Source: Thermodesulfomicrobium sp. WS | GTDB lineage: Bacteria; Desulfobacterota; Desulfovibrionia; Desulfovibrionales; Desulfomicrobiaceae | NCBI RefSeq assembly: GCF_027925145.1 | Contig: NZ_AP027130.1 | Span: 2,293,781-2,357,780 of the forward strand | DNA: 64,000 nt | Direction of reading: 5' to 3' | Shown here: piece by piece, positions 47,161 through 56,192 of the stretch | Layout: each line of letters starts with the position of its first letter | How positions within the stretch are numbered: the stretch's first letter is position 1 | Made by a program: the position numbers and the translations under genes | Notes under the pieces: generated by a model | Told to the model about the DNA's origin: nothing | The model's database searches: none | What the model saw: the letters and a program-made list of their open reading frames with translations, nothing else

Positions 47161-49230
47161 ATGCACGTCTTCCAACGCGTCCCCTTTCACAGCAAACTCT
47201 ACGCGGGCATGATTCTCCTCGTCATTGTCAGCATTGCCGGCATCAGCGTCTTCAGTATCGGCGAGGCCGTGGACAATGCGTTTGACATGGGCAAGGACTC
47301 CCTCAAGAGCGCAGGCGACACGCTCGCAGCCGCCCTGCACATGCAACACGACGTGCTCCAGCAGAAACTCCAAGGCGACCTCGCCATCTTCCAAAAGACC
47401 GTGGCGGACCTGGGCACCCCCAAGCTCGGGGAAAAGCCCATGCAGCCCGTGACCATGGTGAACCAGGTCACCAAGGCGCAGGAAAAAACCGAGATCCCAC
47501 TCCTTTCCCTCGGCGATATCGACGTGTTTTTTGGAGACACCACCTTGGTGGACCAGGTCCAGACCACCGCCAAGGGCGCGGACGCCACCCTCTTTCAGGT
47601 GGTGGACGGCAAACTTCTGCGCATCGGCACCACGGTGAAAAAGGCCGACGGCTCCCGGGCCATCGGCACCTACATCCCGGCCGATAGCCCGGTGACCCAG
47701 GCCATTCTTGCAGGGAAAACCTATACCGGCCGGGCCTTTGTGGTGAAGGAATGGTATATCACGGTGTACGAGCCCCTCAAGGACAGCTCCGGCAAAGTAA
47801 TCGGGGCGCTCTTCGTGGGCCGGCCCATCCTCACCCCCGAGGTGCGCAGCTTCATCAGCGGGATCAAGGTAGCGGGATCCGGGTATTTCTTCGTCTACGA
47901 TTCCCAAGGCGCCGTCTGGATCCACCCCAAGCTCGAAGGCAAAAATCTCTTCGAACTTCCCACCATCGGCGAACTCTTCCGCAAGCACAAAGAAGGCTTT
48001 GTGGAGTACCCTTGGGAGGGCGAACCCAAGACCACCTATGTACGCTACATCGAGCCCTGGGACCTCTACGTCGGCACCGGGCTCAAGCGCTCAGAACTCC
48101 TGCAAGGCATGGATACGGCCATCGTCAAGAAGAATCTCTTGGTAGGTTCGGGCATTGTGGTGATCGGCCTCGTGGTGGCCTTTCTCTTGGTGCGCGGGCT
48201 GCAAAAGCCCCTGCGCATGCTGGCGGACGCCACGCAGTGCATCGCCAAGGGGGACTACTGCGTCATGGTGGACTATCCGGCCAAGGACATCATCGGCGAT
48301 GTGACCCAAAGCATTGCCTCCATGATCGACGCCACCCGGCAGACCATCCATTCCCTGGCCGAGACCGCTGACGTTCTCGACCGCAACGCCACGGAACTCA
48401 CGCAAATGGCCAAAACCATGGCGGACAACGCCGAGGCAGGCCGCATCGGTGCCCTGAACGCCGCCGCCAAGGCCAAGGAGGTGCGGGAGCGCATGAACAC
48501 CGTGGCCGCGGCCATGGAGCAGGCAAGCACCAATGTCTCCACCGTGGCCGCCGCTGCCGAGCAGATGACCGCCACCATCACCGAGATCGCGGGCAACACC
48601 GAGCGGGCCAAGGGCGTCACCCAGGATGCCGTGACCAAGGCCGAGGTCACCAGTCAGCAACTGGGCGAGTTGGGCCAAGCCGCGCAAGAAATCGGCAAGG
48701 TCACGGAGGCCATTGCCGCCATTTCCTCCCAGACCAACCTCCTGGCCCTCAACGCCACCATCGAGGCCGCCCGCGCCGGCGAGGCAGGCCGCGGCTTTGC
48801 GGTGGTGGCCAACGAGATCAAGGAGCTCGCCAACCAGACCGCCCGCGCCACCCAAGAGATCCACAACCGCATCAGCGCCATCCAGACGGCCATTGGCGGC
48901 ACAGTGCACAACATCCGCGCCGTGGGCCAGGCCATCTCCGCCATTGACGAGGTCGTGGCCACGGTGGCGGCGGCGGTGGAAGAACAGAGCGTGACCACGC
49001 GGGACATCGCCGACAACGTAGGGCAGGCCTCGGCGGGCTTGAACGAAGTGGCGACGAGCGTGGCCTCCACCAACACCATGGTGGATACCATGGCCAAGGA
49101 GAACGAAGCCATGGGCGCCCGTGCGGCGGAGCTTACGGATCACAGCAAGACCGTGGAGATGCGCGCTGCGGAAGTCACCCAGAAGGTGCTCGACCTGCGC
49201 GAGGTCATGCGGCGCTTCAAGATCTCGTAA
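47161..49230 (+). CDS. Methyl-accepting chemotaxis protein with Cache sensor
   Basis: 689 residues. Membrane segments at about 14-36 and 323-346 enclose a periplasmic Cache_3-Cache_2-type sensor ([46 protein letters not shown]). HAMP follows (about 347-400), then the signalling domain with the tip [31 protein letters not shown]. No CheR-binding pentapeptide at the C-terminus (ends RRFKIS). AGGAGG lies before the start. It probably detects a small organic acid and feeds the che operon at 28158-36860. Confidence 0.96.
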   Translation: MHVFQRVPFHSKLYAGMILLVIVSIAGISVFSIGEAVDNAFDMGKDSLKSAGDTLAAALHMQHDVLQQKLQGDLAIFQKTVADLGTPKLGEKPMQPVTMVNQVTKAQEKTEIPLLSLGDIDVFFGDTTLVDQVQTTAKGADATLFQVVDGKLLRIGTTVKKADGSRAIGTYIPADSPVTQAILAGKTYTGRAFVVKEWYITVYEPLKDSSGKVIGALFVGRPILTPEVRSFISGIKVAGSGYFFVYDSQGAVWIHPKLEGKNLFELPTIGELFRKHKEGFVEYPWEGEPKTTYVRYIEPWDLYVGTGLKRSELLQGMDTAIVKKNLLVGSGIVVIGLVVAFLLVRGLQKPLRMLADATQCIAKGDYCVMVDYPAKDIIGDVTQSIASMIDATRQTIHSLAETADVLDRNATELTQMAKTMADNAEAGRIGALNAAAKAKEVRERMNTVAAAMEQASTNVSTVAAAAEQMTATITEIAGNTERAKGVTQDAVTKAEVTSQQLGELGQAAQEIGKVTEAIAAISSQTNLLALNATIEAARAGEAGRGFAVVANEIKELANQTARATQEIHNRISAIQTAIGGTVHNIRAVGQAISAIDEVVATVAAAVEEQSVTTRDIADNVGQASAGLNEVATSVASTNTMVDTMAKENEAMGARAAELTDHSKTVEMRAAEVTQKVLDLREVMRRFKIS

Positions 49231-49255
49231 CCAGGCAACGCGTTGCCCAGACAAC

Positions 49256-49289
49256 TGCGGCCATGGACGCGAAGGCATCCATGGCCGCA
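49256..49289 (+). terminator. 12-bp inverted repeat after the chemoreceptor gene
   Basis: TGCGGCCATGGA (49256-49267), 10-base loop, TCCATGGCCGCA (49278-49289): a perfect 12-bp stem, without a T tract. It lies 26 bases after the chemoreceptor stop and before the ribosome site of the next gene, so it supports a start for that gene at 49320 rather than upstream. Confidence 0.65.
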
Positions 49290-49319
49290 TGTTCTGCCCC
49301 CCACCACGAAGGACGCACC

Positions 49320-51710
49320 ATGCCCGTCGCCACCGCCATCGACTTTGCCGCCATGGAGGCCGTGCTCCATCACGCCGCCGCCGAGGGGCGGCATTTTCTT
49401 CTGGAGCACGAGGTCTACGCTTTCCTGCGCCACATGGGCGCAGAAACCGTGCCGCAAGCCCGGTTCTTCCCCCGCGGCGTGCGCATTGCCGACCATGAGC
49501 TCCAGGGGCTCCCGGGGGACCAGGTGGTGCTCAAGATCGTGTCCCCGGCCATCGTCCACAAAAGCGATGTGGGCGGGGTGCGCATCCTGCCCAACCACCC
49601 GGAGAAGATCCGTGCCGGCATCCGGCGTCTGCCCTACGAGACCGCCACAGCCCAGGCAGAACGCCTGGAGCGCGCGCCGGCCACCATGCCCCAGCGGTAT
49701 CAGGGACTTACCGGCGACGACCTCATCCAGGCCCTCATCCAGGATACCTTCGGCGTGCTCTGCGTCCAATGGATGCCCAAGGACTCGGAAAGCGTGGGCA
49801 GCGAGCTGCTGGTGGGGCTGCGCCACAGCCGGGAGTTCGGGCCGGTGATCACCGCCGGCGTGGGCGGCACGGATACCGAGCTTCTGGCCGCAGGGCTCAA
49901 AAAGTGGCGCGGGGTGGTGAGCGCCGCCGCGCACCTCACCTCGGGAGCGGAATTTTTCGATCTCTTTCGCCGCACCCTCAGCTACCAGATCCTTGCGGGC
50001 AAGACGCGCGCCCAACGCCGGCTGGTGAGCGACGAACAACTCGAAGAATGCTTCACGGCCATGATCGCCACGGCCCGGTTTTTCTCGCCTGCGGGGGAAG
50101 GCGCTTTCGTGTTGGAAGAACTGGAGATCAACCCCTTTGCCTTCCACGATTTCATGATGCTGCCCTTGGACGGCCTGTGCCGCTTTACCCCCAAACGCCC
50201 GCAGCAGCGGCCGCCGCGGCCCACGGAGCAGATCCACGCCCTGCTCCATCCCCAGCACATCGCCATCGCCGGGGTGTCTGCCTCACGCACCAATTTCGGC
50301 CGCGCCATCCTCCACAACGTGCTCGCCCAAGGATTTGCCCCGGAGCATCTGCTCGTCATCCACCCCACGGCTACGGAGGTGGACGGCGTCACCTGCATCC
50401 CGAATCTCACGGCGCGCCCGCACGCCCTGGATCTTCTCATCATCGCCGTTCCCGCCCACAGCGTCCCGGAGCTTCTCGACGACATCTTCCACGGCCCGCC
50501 CATTGCCGCCGTACTCCTCATCCCCGGCGGTCTTGGCGAGACCGAAGACAGCAAAGACCTGGCCCAGAGTCTTCGCCAGCGCATCGACGCCGCCCGCGCC
50601 CAGGGACATGCCCCGGTGTTCGTGGGCGCCAACTCCATGGGGATCATCTCCCACCCCGGCCGCTACGACGCCTGGTTCATCCCCGAAGACAAACTCCCCC
50701 GCCGACCGCAAAAACCCCCCTGCCGCGCAGCCTTCGTCAGCCAGTCCGGGGCGTTCATGGCCACGCGCATGAGCCGCTTTGCCGACCTTCATCCCGCCTA
50801 CCTCGTCTCCATAGGCAACCAAACGGACGTCACCCTGGGCGACCTCATGGCCTACCTTGCCCAGCACGAGGCCATGGACGTGGTGGCGGTCTATGCCGAA
50901 GGCTTTGCCGACGGCGACGGCCTTGCCTTTGCCGCAGCCGCCCGCCAGGCCGTGCTCCAGGGAAAAACCGTGATCGTCTCCAAGGCCGGCCGCACGCCGG
51001 AAGGCAAGCGCGCCACCTCCAGCCATACCGCCTCGCTGGCAGGCGACTACGCCGTGGCCGAGGCCTGCCTGACCCAGGCCGGGGCCGTGGTGAGCACCGA
51101 TTTTGCAGAATTTTCCGGGATTTTCCGCCTCGCCCAGGCGCTACATGCCAAGGCCGTAACCGGAAACCGCGTGGCCGCCCTTTCTTCTGCAGGCTATGAA
51201 GCCGTGGGCATGGCCGACGCCATCCACGGCGAAGGCTACCACCTGCGCCTGGCCGTGCTCGGGGAAGACACCCGCCGGGCCATCGCGCACACCCTCGACG
51301 CCCATGGGCTGGGCCGCCTGGTGGCCCTCACCAATCCGCTGGATCTTACCCCCGGGGCATCGGAAGCCGTGTTCGAGGCCGTCACCTGCGCCCTTGAGGC
51401 CGATCCCGGCGTGGACGCCCTGGTGGTGGGGCTCATTCCCCTCTCCCCCTCATTCAGCCCCGCGGCCAGTGCGGCCTTCATTGACCGGCTCGGGGGCCTC
51501 TTTCAGACCAGCGCCAAGCCCATGGTCGTGGTTGTGGACGGGGCTGCCCCGCACCTCACCGACGCGCTCGCCGCCTATGGGATTCCAGTCTTTGCCGATG
51601 CCGACGCTGCCATGCGCTGTCTTGGCCGCTACCTCCAGGCCCGGCTCTTTGCCCAGCGCCTGCGTCACGACGCGGACCGCGCCGACGAGGCCCAGCGCCT
51701 CCAGGCGTGA
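49320..51710 (+). CDS. ADP-forming acyl-CoA synthetase (acetate-CoA ligase type), fused subunits
   Basis: 796 residues from ATG 49320 (AAGGA upstream). The ATP-grasp (beta) part comes first (about 20-290; VVLKIVSPAIVHKSDVGGVRI, EINPFAFHDFMMLP), then the CoA-binding/ligase (alpha) part (about 310-780; IAIAGVSASRTNFGRAI, FVSQSGAFMATRMSRFADL and the phosphohistidine-region segment SSHTASLAGDYAVAEA). The order beta-alpha is the less common arrangement. It makes ATP from acyl-CoA in fermenting anaerobes or activates acids. Its 3' end overlaps the activase gene on the other strand by 46 bases. Confidence 0.93.
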   Translation: MPVATAIDFAAMEAVLHHAAAEGRHFLLEHEVYAFLRHMGAETVPQARFFPRGVRIADHELQGLPGDQVVLKIVSPAIVHKSDVGGVRILPNHPEKIRAGIRRLPYETATAQAERLERAPATMPQRYQGLTGDDLIQALIQDTFGVLCVQWMPKDSESVGSELLVGLRHSREFGPVITAGVGGTDTELLAAGLKKWRGVVSAAAHLTSGAEFFDLFRRTLSYQILAGKTRAQRRLVSDEQLEECFTAMIATARFFSPAGEGAFVLEELEINPFAFHDFMMLPLDGLCRFTPKRPQQRPPRPTEQIHALLHPQHIAIAGVSASRTNFGRAILHNVLAQGFAPEHLLVIHPTATEVDGVTCIPNLTARPHALDLLIIAVPAHSVPELLDDIFHGPPIAAVLLIPGGLGETEDSKDLAQSLRQRIDAARAQGHAPVFVGANSMGIISHPGRYDAWFIPEDKLPRRPQKPPCRAAFVSQSGAFMATRMSRFADLHPAYLVSIGNQTDVTLGDLMAYLAQHEAMDVVAVYAEGFADGDGLAFAAAARQAVLQGKTVIVSKAGRTPEGKRATSSHTASLAGDYAVAEACLTQAGAVVSTDFAEFSGIFRLAQALHAKAVTGNRVAALSSAGYEAVGMADAIHGEGYHLRLAVLGEDTRRAIAHTLDAHGLGRLVALTNPLDLTPGASEAVFEAVTCALEADPGVDALVVGLIPLSPSFSPAASAAFIDRLGGLFQTSAKPMVVVVDGAAPHLTDALAAYGIPVFADADAAMRCLGRYLQARLFAQRLRHDADRADEAQRLQA

Positions 51711-52456
51711 TGGGCAGCGCCCAAGGCGCCCACCGTGTCCGGGTCCTTGGGAATGATGGGGGAAACCCCGGTGAACTTCTCCACCAGACGCACCATGCAC
51801 GGGTTGCGGGCCACGCCGCCGGCAAAGAGCAGCGGCGGGGTCAGCCCCACCCGGCCGAGCATGGAGGCGGTGCGCTGGCACACCGAGGCGTGCAGGGCCA
51901 AGGCGATGTCTTCAGGCCGGTGCCCCTGAGCCATGAGGGACGTGGCCTCGGTCTCGGCAAACACCGTGCACATGGCGTTGATGCGCACCCCCTCCTGACC
52001 GCCCAGGGCAAAGACGCCGAACTCCTCCACCGGAATCTGAAAGACCGTGGCCATGTGCTCCAAAAACTTCCCGGTGCCCGCGGCGCAGCGGTCGTTCATC
52101 TCGAACTTGAGCACCTGCCCCGCCGCATCCAGGCGGATGGCCTTGGTGTCCTGACCGCCGATATCGAGGATGGTGCGCGCCTTCGGGGCGCACACCGCCG
52201 CCCCCAGGGCGTAGGCCGTGATCTCGGTGATGGTGGCGACCGCAGCGGGCACCACCTGGGCCACCAACTCCCGGCCATAACCGGTGGCCGTCACCATGGG
52301 GGCAGTGCGGCCGGCCAGCAGGGCCGCAAGCTGGGCCACCGGATGGAAGGTGGTGGGCAGGCGCGCGCTGTCCACCACCGCGGCCTGGGCATCGAGGGCC
52401 ACCAACTCCATGGAGCGGGAGCCCACGTCGATACCCAGGGCGACGATCTCAGCCAC
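51665..52456 (-). CDS. ATP-dependent activase of the BadF/HgdC family (double-cubane reductase activator)
   Basis: 263 residues from GTG 52456 (GGAG 5 bases upstream). ASKHA fold: GIDVGSRSMELVALD (phosphate 1), TILDIGGQDTKAI, EMNDRCAAGTGKFLEHMA with the bridging-cluster Cys, INAMCTVFAETEATSLMA with the second Cys, and LLFAGGVARNPCMV. Two subunits hold one [4Fe-4S] cluster and use ATP to push electrons into the partner. Partner is the overlapping gene at 52449-53738. Its last 15 codons overlap the CoA ligase gene from the other strand. Confidence 0.93.
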   Translation of the reverse strand: MAEIVALGIDVGSRSMELVALDAQAAVVDSARLPTTFHPVAQLAALLAGRTAPMVTATGYGRELVAQVVPAAVATITEITAYALGAAVCAPKARTILDIGGQDTKAIRLDAAGQVLKFEMNDRCAAGTGKFLEHMATVFQIPVEEFGVFALGGQEGVRINAMCTVFAETEATSLMAQGHRPEDIALALHASVCQRTASMLGRVGLTPPLLFAGGVARNPCMVRLVEKFTGVSPIIPKDPDTVGALGAAHHAWRRWASSARSAS

Positions 52457-53738
52457 GGCGGCTCCGCAGCATTTCCACAAAAGCCTCCACCCGGGTCTTG
52501 AGCTGCTCCACGTCCTCCATGGAGTAATCGGTCTCGATGGCAAGGCTCGGGATGCCCTCGGCCTCCAGACGCCGGGCAAGCTTCATGGATTCATGGCCGT
52601 AAGGCTGGCAGAAAAGCAGCGTATACTGGAGCACGCCGTCGGCCTTCTGGGCCCGGGCCAAATCCACCACGTTGTCCATGCGCTCGCTATTGGGCGTAAA
52701 ACAGGCGCAGTCGATGCGCAGGTAGCGGTCCACGATGGCGTCGATCATCTCCTCCACCGTGGTCCCGGACTCATCCACCAGGTCACGGGTGTTGCGGGTG
52801 CCGATGCACGACTCCTCGCCCACGATGACCGCGCCGGCGCTCTCCACCACGTACGGGAGCTTCCAATTGGGCACCGCCATGGGGCAGCCGGAGAGCACAA
52901 GCCGCGGAGTATCTGCCGGCGCCACGCCCTCGCCCGCAGCCACCCGCGCCTCCATCTGGTCGCAAAGGGTGCTGATGGCGCCGGCAAAGCGCACCGGGTC
53001 GTCGTAAAAGCTCACCTGGTTGATGAGCAGGGCGTCGCGGCCGGAGATGGGAGCAGGACTGGCCGCCCGCAAGGCGCCCAGCCGCTGCAGCACCCGGCGC
53101 CGGGCGTTGACTGTACGGATGGCCGCGGCCAAAGACTGGGCGGTGATGGTCTGGCCGGTAAGGGCCTCCACCTCGGCCTTGTAGCGCAGCACCTCGGCCT
53201 TCCACAGCTCGCGATCACAGGACTGCTTTTGCTGCGGCACTTCCAACACCAGCATGGGCACGTGCTCGGCAAAGGCCTCATAGGCCTTTTTCTTGCCATC
53301 GCAGGTGGTCTCGCCCACCACCAGGTCACAGCTCTGGGTAAACGGGCAGAGTCTGGCGAGCTTGAAGCCGATGAAGCTCTTGATGAGCGCGCAGGTATTG
53401 CGCGGCACAAGCTGCTCGGCCAGCTCCGTGCCAGCCTCGGCCCCAGCGCACAGTCCCACATGAATGGCCCCCGCGGCCAGGGTGATCTCCTCCGGCACAA
53501 AAACACAGAACGTACCGATGACCTTACGGCCCTGGGCCTTGGCCTCCTGGAGCTCTTGAATACGCAGGCCGTGGACCTCGGAGAGGACGAAATCCAGATA
53601 CTCCATGCCCTGCAGCCGGCCCTGCTGGGACATGTAGATATCGCCGTAAAATTTGCCGAGCACCTGCAAGAGGCCGTCATGGGCCGGCAGGTCAAGATCC
53701 AAGCGTTCCCACATGGCGCGATACGCGTCGTGTTGCAT
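52449..53738 (-). CDS. Double-cubane-cluster-type anaerobic reductase (HgdB/FldC superfamily)
   Basis: 429 residues, one subunit rather than the two of true 2-hydroxyacyl-CoA dehydratases. Cys-bearing patches follow the double-cubane protein pattern: LVPRNTCALIKSF, LCPFTQSCDLVV, ETTCDGKKKAYEAF, EESCIGTRN, IDCACFTPNSER and LLFCQPYGHE. Members of this group, such as the Carboxydothermus protein, carry an [8Fe-9S] cluster and reduce small molecules like acetylene, azide or hydrazine with electrons from the ATP-driven activase. The physiological substrate is unknown. Its ribosome site may be masked by a hairpin (53741-53774). Confidence 0.88.
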   Translation of the reverse strand: MQHDAYRAMWERLDLDLPAHDGLLQVLGKFYGDIYMSQQGRLQGMEYLDFVLSEVHGLRIQELQEAKAQGRKVIGTFCVFVPEEITLAAGAIHVGLCAGAEAGTELAEQLVPRNTCALIKSFIGFKLARLCPFTQSCDLVVGETTCDGKKKAYEAFAEHVPMLVLEVPQQKQSCDRELWKAEVLRYKAEVEALTGQTITAQSLAAAIRTVNARRRVLQRLGALRAASPAPISGRDALLINQVSFYDDPVRFAGAISTLCDQMEARVAAGEGVAPADTPRLVLSGCPMAVPNWKLPYVVESAGAVIVGEESCIGTRNTRDLVDESGTTVEEMIDAIVDRYLRIDCACFTPNSERMDNVVDLARAQKADGVLQYTLLFCQPYGHESMKLARRLEAEGIPSLAIETDYSMEDVEQLKTRVEAFVEMLRSRRG

Positions 53739-53740
53739 AC

Positions 53741-53774
53741 AGGCTCCTTTGCGGTAAAAAGAAAACGGGAGCCT
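53741..53774 (-). promoter_or_regulatory. Possible ribosome-site-masking hairpin before the double-cubane reductase
   Basis: On the minus strand AGGCTCC (53774-53768) can pair with GGAGCCT (53747-53741). The latter contains the Shine-Dalgarno AAAGGAGCC, two bases before the ATG at 53738. The 20-base AT-rich loop weakens it, so it may be a thermosensitive or protein-controlled switch, or chance. Confidence 0.4.
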
Positions 53775-53812
53775 TTCTCAGCACCAGGAAACGGCCGATG
53801 TCAAATCGGCAC

Positions 53813-53841
53813 GATAAATACGAGAAGATCTTTTATATCAA
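53813..53841 (-). promoter_or_regulatory. Sigma-70-type promoter for the reductase-activase operon
   Basis: TTGATA (53836-53841), 17 bases, TTTATC (53813-53818) on the minus strand, in an AT-rich island unlike the GC-rich surroundings. It overlaps the last codons of hflX. It would start transcription about 65 bases before the reductase ATG. Confidence 0.55.
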
Positions 53842-55481
53842 AAAGAATGATGCATTCGTTCCATATGCCCGACGATGCGCTCCACCAAGGCGTCGAGCCC
53901 GTGGCCAAAGCGGGCGGAGACGGGGACGGCCTCCGGGAAGCGGACCACGAGGTTATCCTTGGCCGTGGCATCCAAGAGGTCGCACTTGTTGAGCACCAGG
54001 AGGCGTGGGGTGTCCTGCAGGTGGAGATCTTCCAGGATGCCCTCCACGGCGGCCATCTGTTCTTCCAGTTCAAGGCTGGCGGCATCGGCCACATGGAGGA
54101 GGAGGTCTGCGTTTTCCAGCTCTTCCAGGGTGGCCATGAAGGCCTCGCGCAGGTCCTCAGGCAAGTGGCGGATGAATCCCACCGTGTCTGTGAGGACCAC
54201 GTCGCGCAGGCGCGGGACGCGCAGCAGGCGGGTGGTGGGATCCAGGGTGGCAAAAAGCTTGTCTTCAGCCAGGACTTGGCTGCCGGTGAGGGCATTGAGC
54301 AGGGTGGACTTTCCGGCATTGGTATATCCCACCAGCGAGACCACAGGCAGGCCGCTGCGTTCGCGGCGGCTGCGAGTGACGCGGCGGTGGGCGCGAACCG
54401 CGTCCAATTCGTGACGAATGGCGGCGATGCGGTCGCGAATCTTGCGGCGATCGAGCTCCAAGCGGGTCTCTCCTGGACCGCGGCCGCCGATACCGCCGGT
54501 AAGGCGGCTGAGCGCCCGGTTCTGCTTGACGAGCCGCGGAAGCGTATACTTGAGCTGGGCCATCTCCACCTGGAGCTTGCCTTCACGACTTCTGGCGCGC
54601 TGGGCAAAGATATCGAGGATCACCTGTGTGCGGTCGAGCACCTTGCGCTCGGTGAGCTCGCACAGATTGCGCTGCTGGGTGGCGGTGAGCTCGCAGTCGA
54701 ACACCAAGGCCCCAGCCTCGCGCTGCAAGGCGAGGACCTCCACCTCGGCGAGTTTGCCTTTGCCGAGGATGGAGCGCGGATTGATGGAGGGATTGCGCTG
54801 CACCACCCGGCCCGCCACATCAAGCCCCGCGGTGCGGCACAGTTCCGCCAGCTCCGCCAACGAGGCCTCCGCCACGGCTCGGGGCTCCGGCCCCACGTGC
54901 ACCAGCACGGCCCGCTCTTCGGAAAGGCTGGCGGCGATGCTTTCTCCTGCCCGATCCAGCTCTTCCTCCACCCCGGCCACGACGGCCGCCAGGTCCACGG
55001 CGTGCTGCTCCACCCGGCAAGCCGCAAGCACCCGGTAGGCCCCTTCCGCCGCCCCAGGGGGAAGCAGATGCGCGGTTTGGGCCTGGAGGGGCTCACCTTG
55101 CGCCGAAACCGTCACCACGGTGACGGCGTCGAGGCGCAGGAAGACCATGTCCATGAGGTCTTCCTCGGAAAGCAGGCCGTCCCCCAAATGCGTATGGAGC
55201 AGACGCACCCCCGCCAGGCGGGAGCCGGCATGGCGGATGCGGGAGAGCTCCGGAATGACGAGGCCGTGGGCATCGCCCACCACCACCATCTCCGGGATGC
55301 CTTTGCGGGAGATGAGAATGCCGATCTGCCGGCCCATGTCCGCGGAAAGCAGCGCCACTTCCCGGGCCTGATCCAGGGTAAAGCCCCCCAGGCTCGGAAA
55401 ACGGCGATGGAACAGACGGGAAAGGGCCTTGAGCTGTCCGGGACGCAGCCCGGTGAGATTGCCGACCGGAGAAGAGGCGAT
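53838..55481 (-). CDS. hflX: GTPase HflX, apparently started at ATC
   Basis: About 547 residues. The family-typical N-terminus (ASSPVGNLTGLRPGQLKALS, then LFHRRFPSLGG) is in frame from 55481, yet no ATG, GTG or TTG occurs there; AAGGAG stands 8 bases before ATC 55481. The first conventional start is GTG 55358, which would drop 41 conserved residues. The HflX_N domain (VGPEPRAVAEASLAELAEL; NPSINPRSILGKGK), GGRGPGETRLELDRRKI, and G domain with Walker A GYTNAGKST, DTVGFI and NKCD follow. HflX splits stalled ribosomes. Either ATC is used or one base is wrong. Confidence 0.88.
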   Translation of the reverse strand: MASSPVGNLTGLRPGQLKALSRLFHRRFPSLGGFTLDQAREVALLSADMGRQIGILISRKGIPEMVVVGDAHGLVIPELSRIRHAGSRLAGVRLLHTHLGDGLLSEEDLMDMVFLRLDAVTVVTVSAQGEPLQAQTAHLLPPGAAEGAYRVLAACRVEQHAVDLAAVVAGVEEELDRAGESIAASLSEERAVLVHVGPEPRAVAEASLAELAELCRTAGLDVAGRVVQRNPSINPRSILGKGKLAEVEVLALQREAGALVFDCELTATQQRNLCELTERKVLDRTQVILDIFAQRARSREGKLQVEMAQLKYTLPRLVKQNRALSRLTGGIGGRGPGETRLELDRRKIRDRIAAIRHELDAVRAHRRVTRSRRERSGLPVVSLVGYTNAGKSTLLNALTGSQVLAEDKLFATLDPTTRLLRVPRLRDVVLTDTVGFIRHLPEDLREAFMATLEELENADLLLHVADAASLELEEQMAAVEGILEDLHLQDTPRLLVLNKCDLLDATAKDNLVVRFPEAVPVSARFGHGLDALVERIVGHMERMHHSF

Positions 55482-55500
55482 GGGACGTTCTCCTTGAGGC

Positions 55501-56091
55501 TCAGGCGCGCTGCAAATACTCGGCGATCATGGCGTCGTAGGCGGCGGTGGCGGCAAAGGTCTCCACGCACATGCGCCGACGAAAGGCCAGTGAGACGCCG
55601 CCATGGGTCGCGAGCTCGGCCATGAAGTCCGCATATACCCGCGGCGAGGGGAGCACGCACACGGAATGGAAGTTTTTGGCTGCCGCCCGCAGCATGGTGG
55701 GGCCGCCGATGTCGATCTGTTCGATGGCCCGACGATCGTCCAAGGACTGCTCCACGGCCTGGGCGAAATTATAGAGATTGACGCACACCACATCAAACGG
55801 GGCCAGGCCCAAGTCCTTGAGCACGGCCAGGTGGGATGGGTCGTCCTTGTCCGCCAAGATCCCGGCGTGCACCGCCGGGTGCAGGGTCTTCACCCGGCCG
55901 CCCAGGATCTCCGGAAATCCCGTGACCTCGCGCACCGAGCGCACCGGCAGCCCCTCGGTCACCAAAAGCCGCCGGGTCCCGCCGGTGGACACCAACTCCA
56001 CCCCCTGATCCACCAAAAACCGGGCCAGATCCACCAGCCCGCTTTTATCCGTCACACTCAAGATCGCCCGGCGCACCGGCAAGATATCCAT
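55501..56091 (-). CDS. purH: IMP cyclohydrolase (stand-alone PurH N-terminal domain)
   Basis: 196 residues from ATG 56091 (GGGGG 5 bases upstream). Contains AILSVTDKSGLVDLARFLVDQGVELVSTGGT, GGRVKTLHPAVHAGIL, IDIGGPTMLRAAAKN and a final AAYDAMIAEYLQ. It closes the ring of FAICAR to give IMP, the last step of purine synthesis. Normal bacterial PurH is about 520 residues and also carries the formyltransferase; here that part is absent, so another protein must do the formyl transfer. hflX starts 19 bases downstream. Confidence 0.93.
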   Translation of the reverse strand: MDILPVRRAILSVTDKSGLVDLARFLVDQGVELVSTGGTRRLLVTEGLPVRSVREVTGFPEILGGRVKTLHPAVHAGILADKDDPSHLAVLKDLGLAPFDVVCVNLYNFAQAVEQSLDDRRAIEQIDIGGPTMLRAAAKNFHSVCVLPSPRVYADFMAELATHGGVSLAFRRRMCVETFAATAAYDAMIAEYLQRA

Positions 56092-56151
56092 AGGCACCCC
56101 CGTATCCGAAGTGGGGCCTTCCTGCCAGCATCACCGCGCCTTGGCAAGCTT

Positions 56152-56173
56152 GGGCGGGCCGAAAGACCCGCCC
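56152..56173. repeat. Inverted repeat after the TPR gene
   Basis: GGGCGGG (56152-56158) and CCCGCCC (56167-56173) with an 8-base loop lie between the TPR gene stop and purH. A 7-bp GC stem without T tract; possibly a weak terminator or attenuator on the minus strand. Confidence 0.45.
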
Positions 56174-56192
56174 GGGAGGACGCCAAGACCGG

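Noticed and set aside
52284..55625. Plus-strand open frame of about 1100 codons
   Set aside because: Antisense to the activase, reductase and hflX, and rich in His, Gly and Arg. No motif and no ribosome site.
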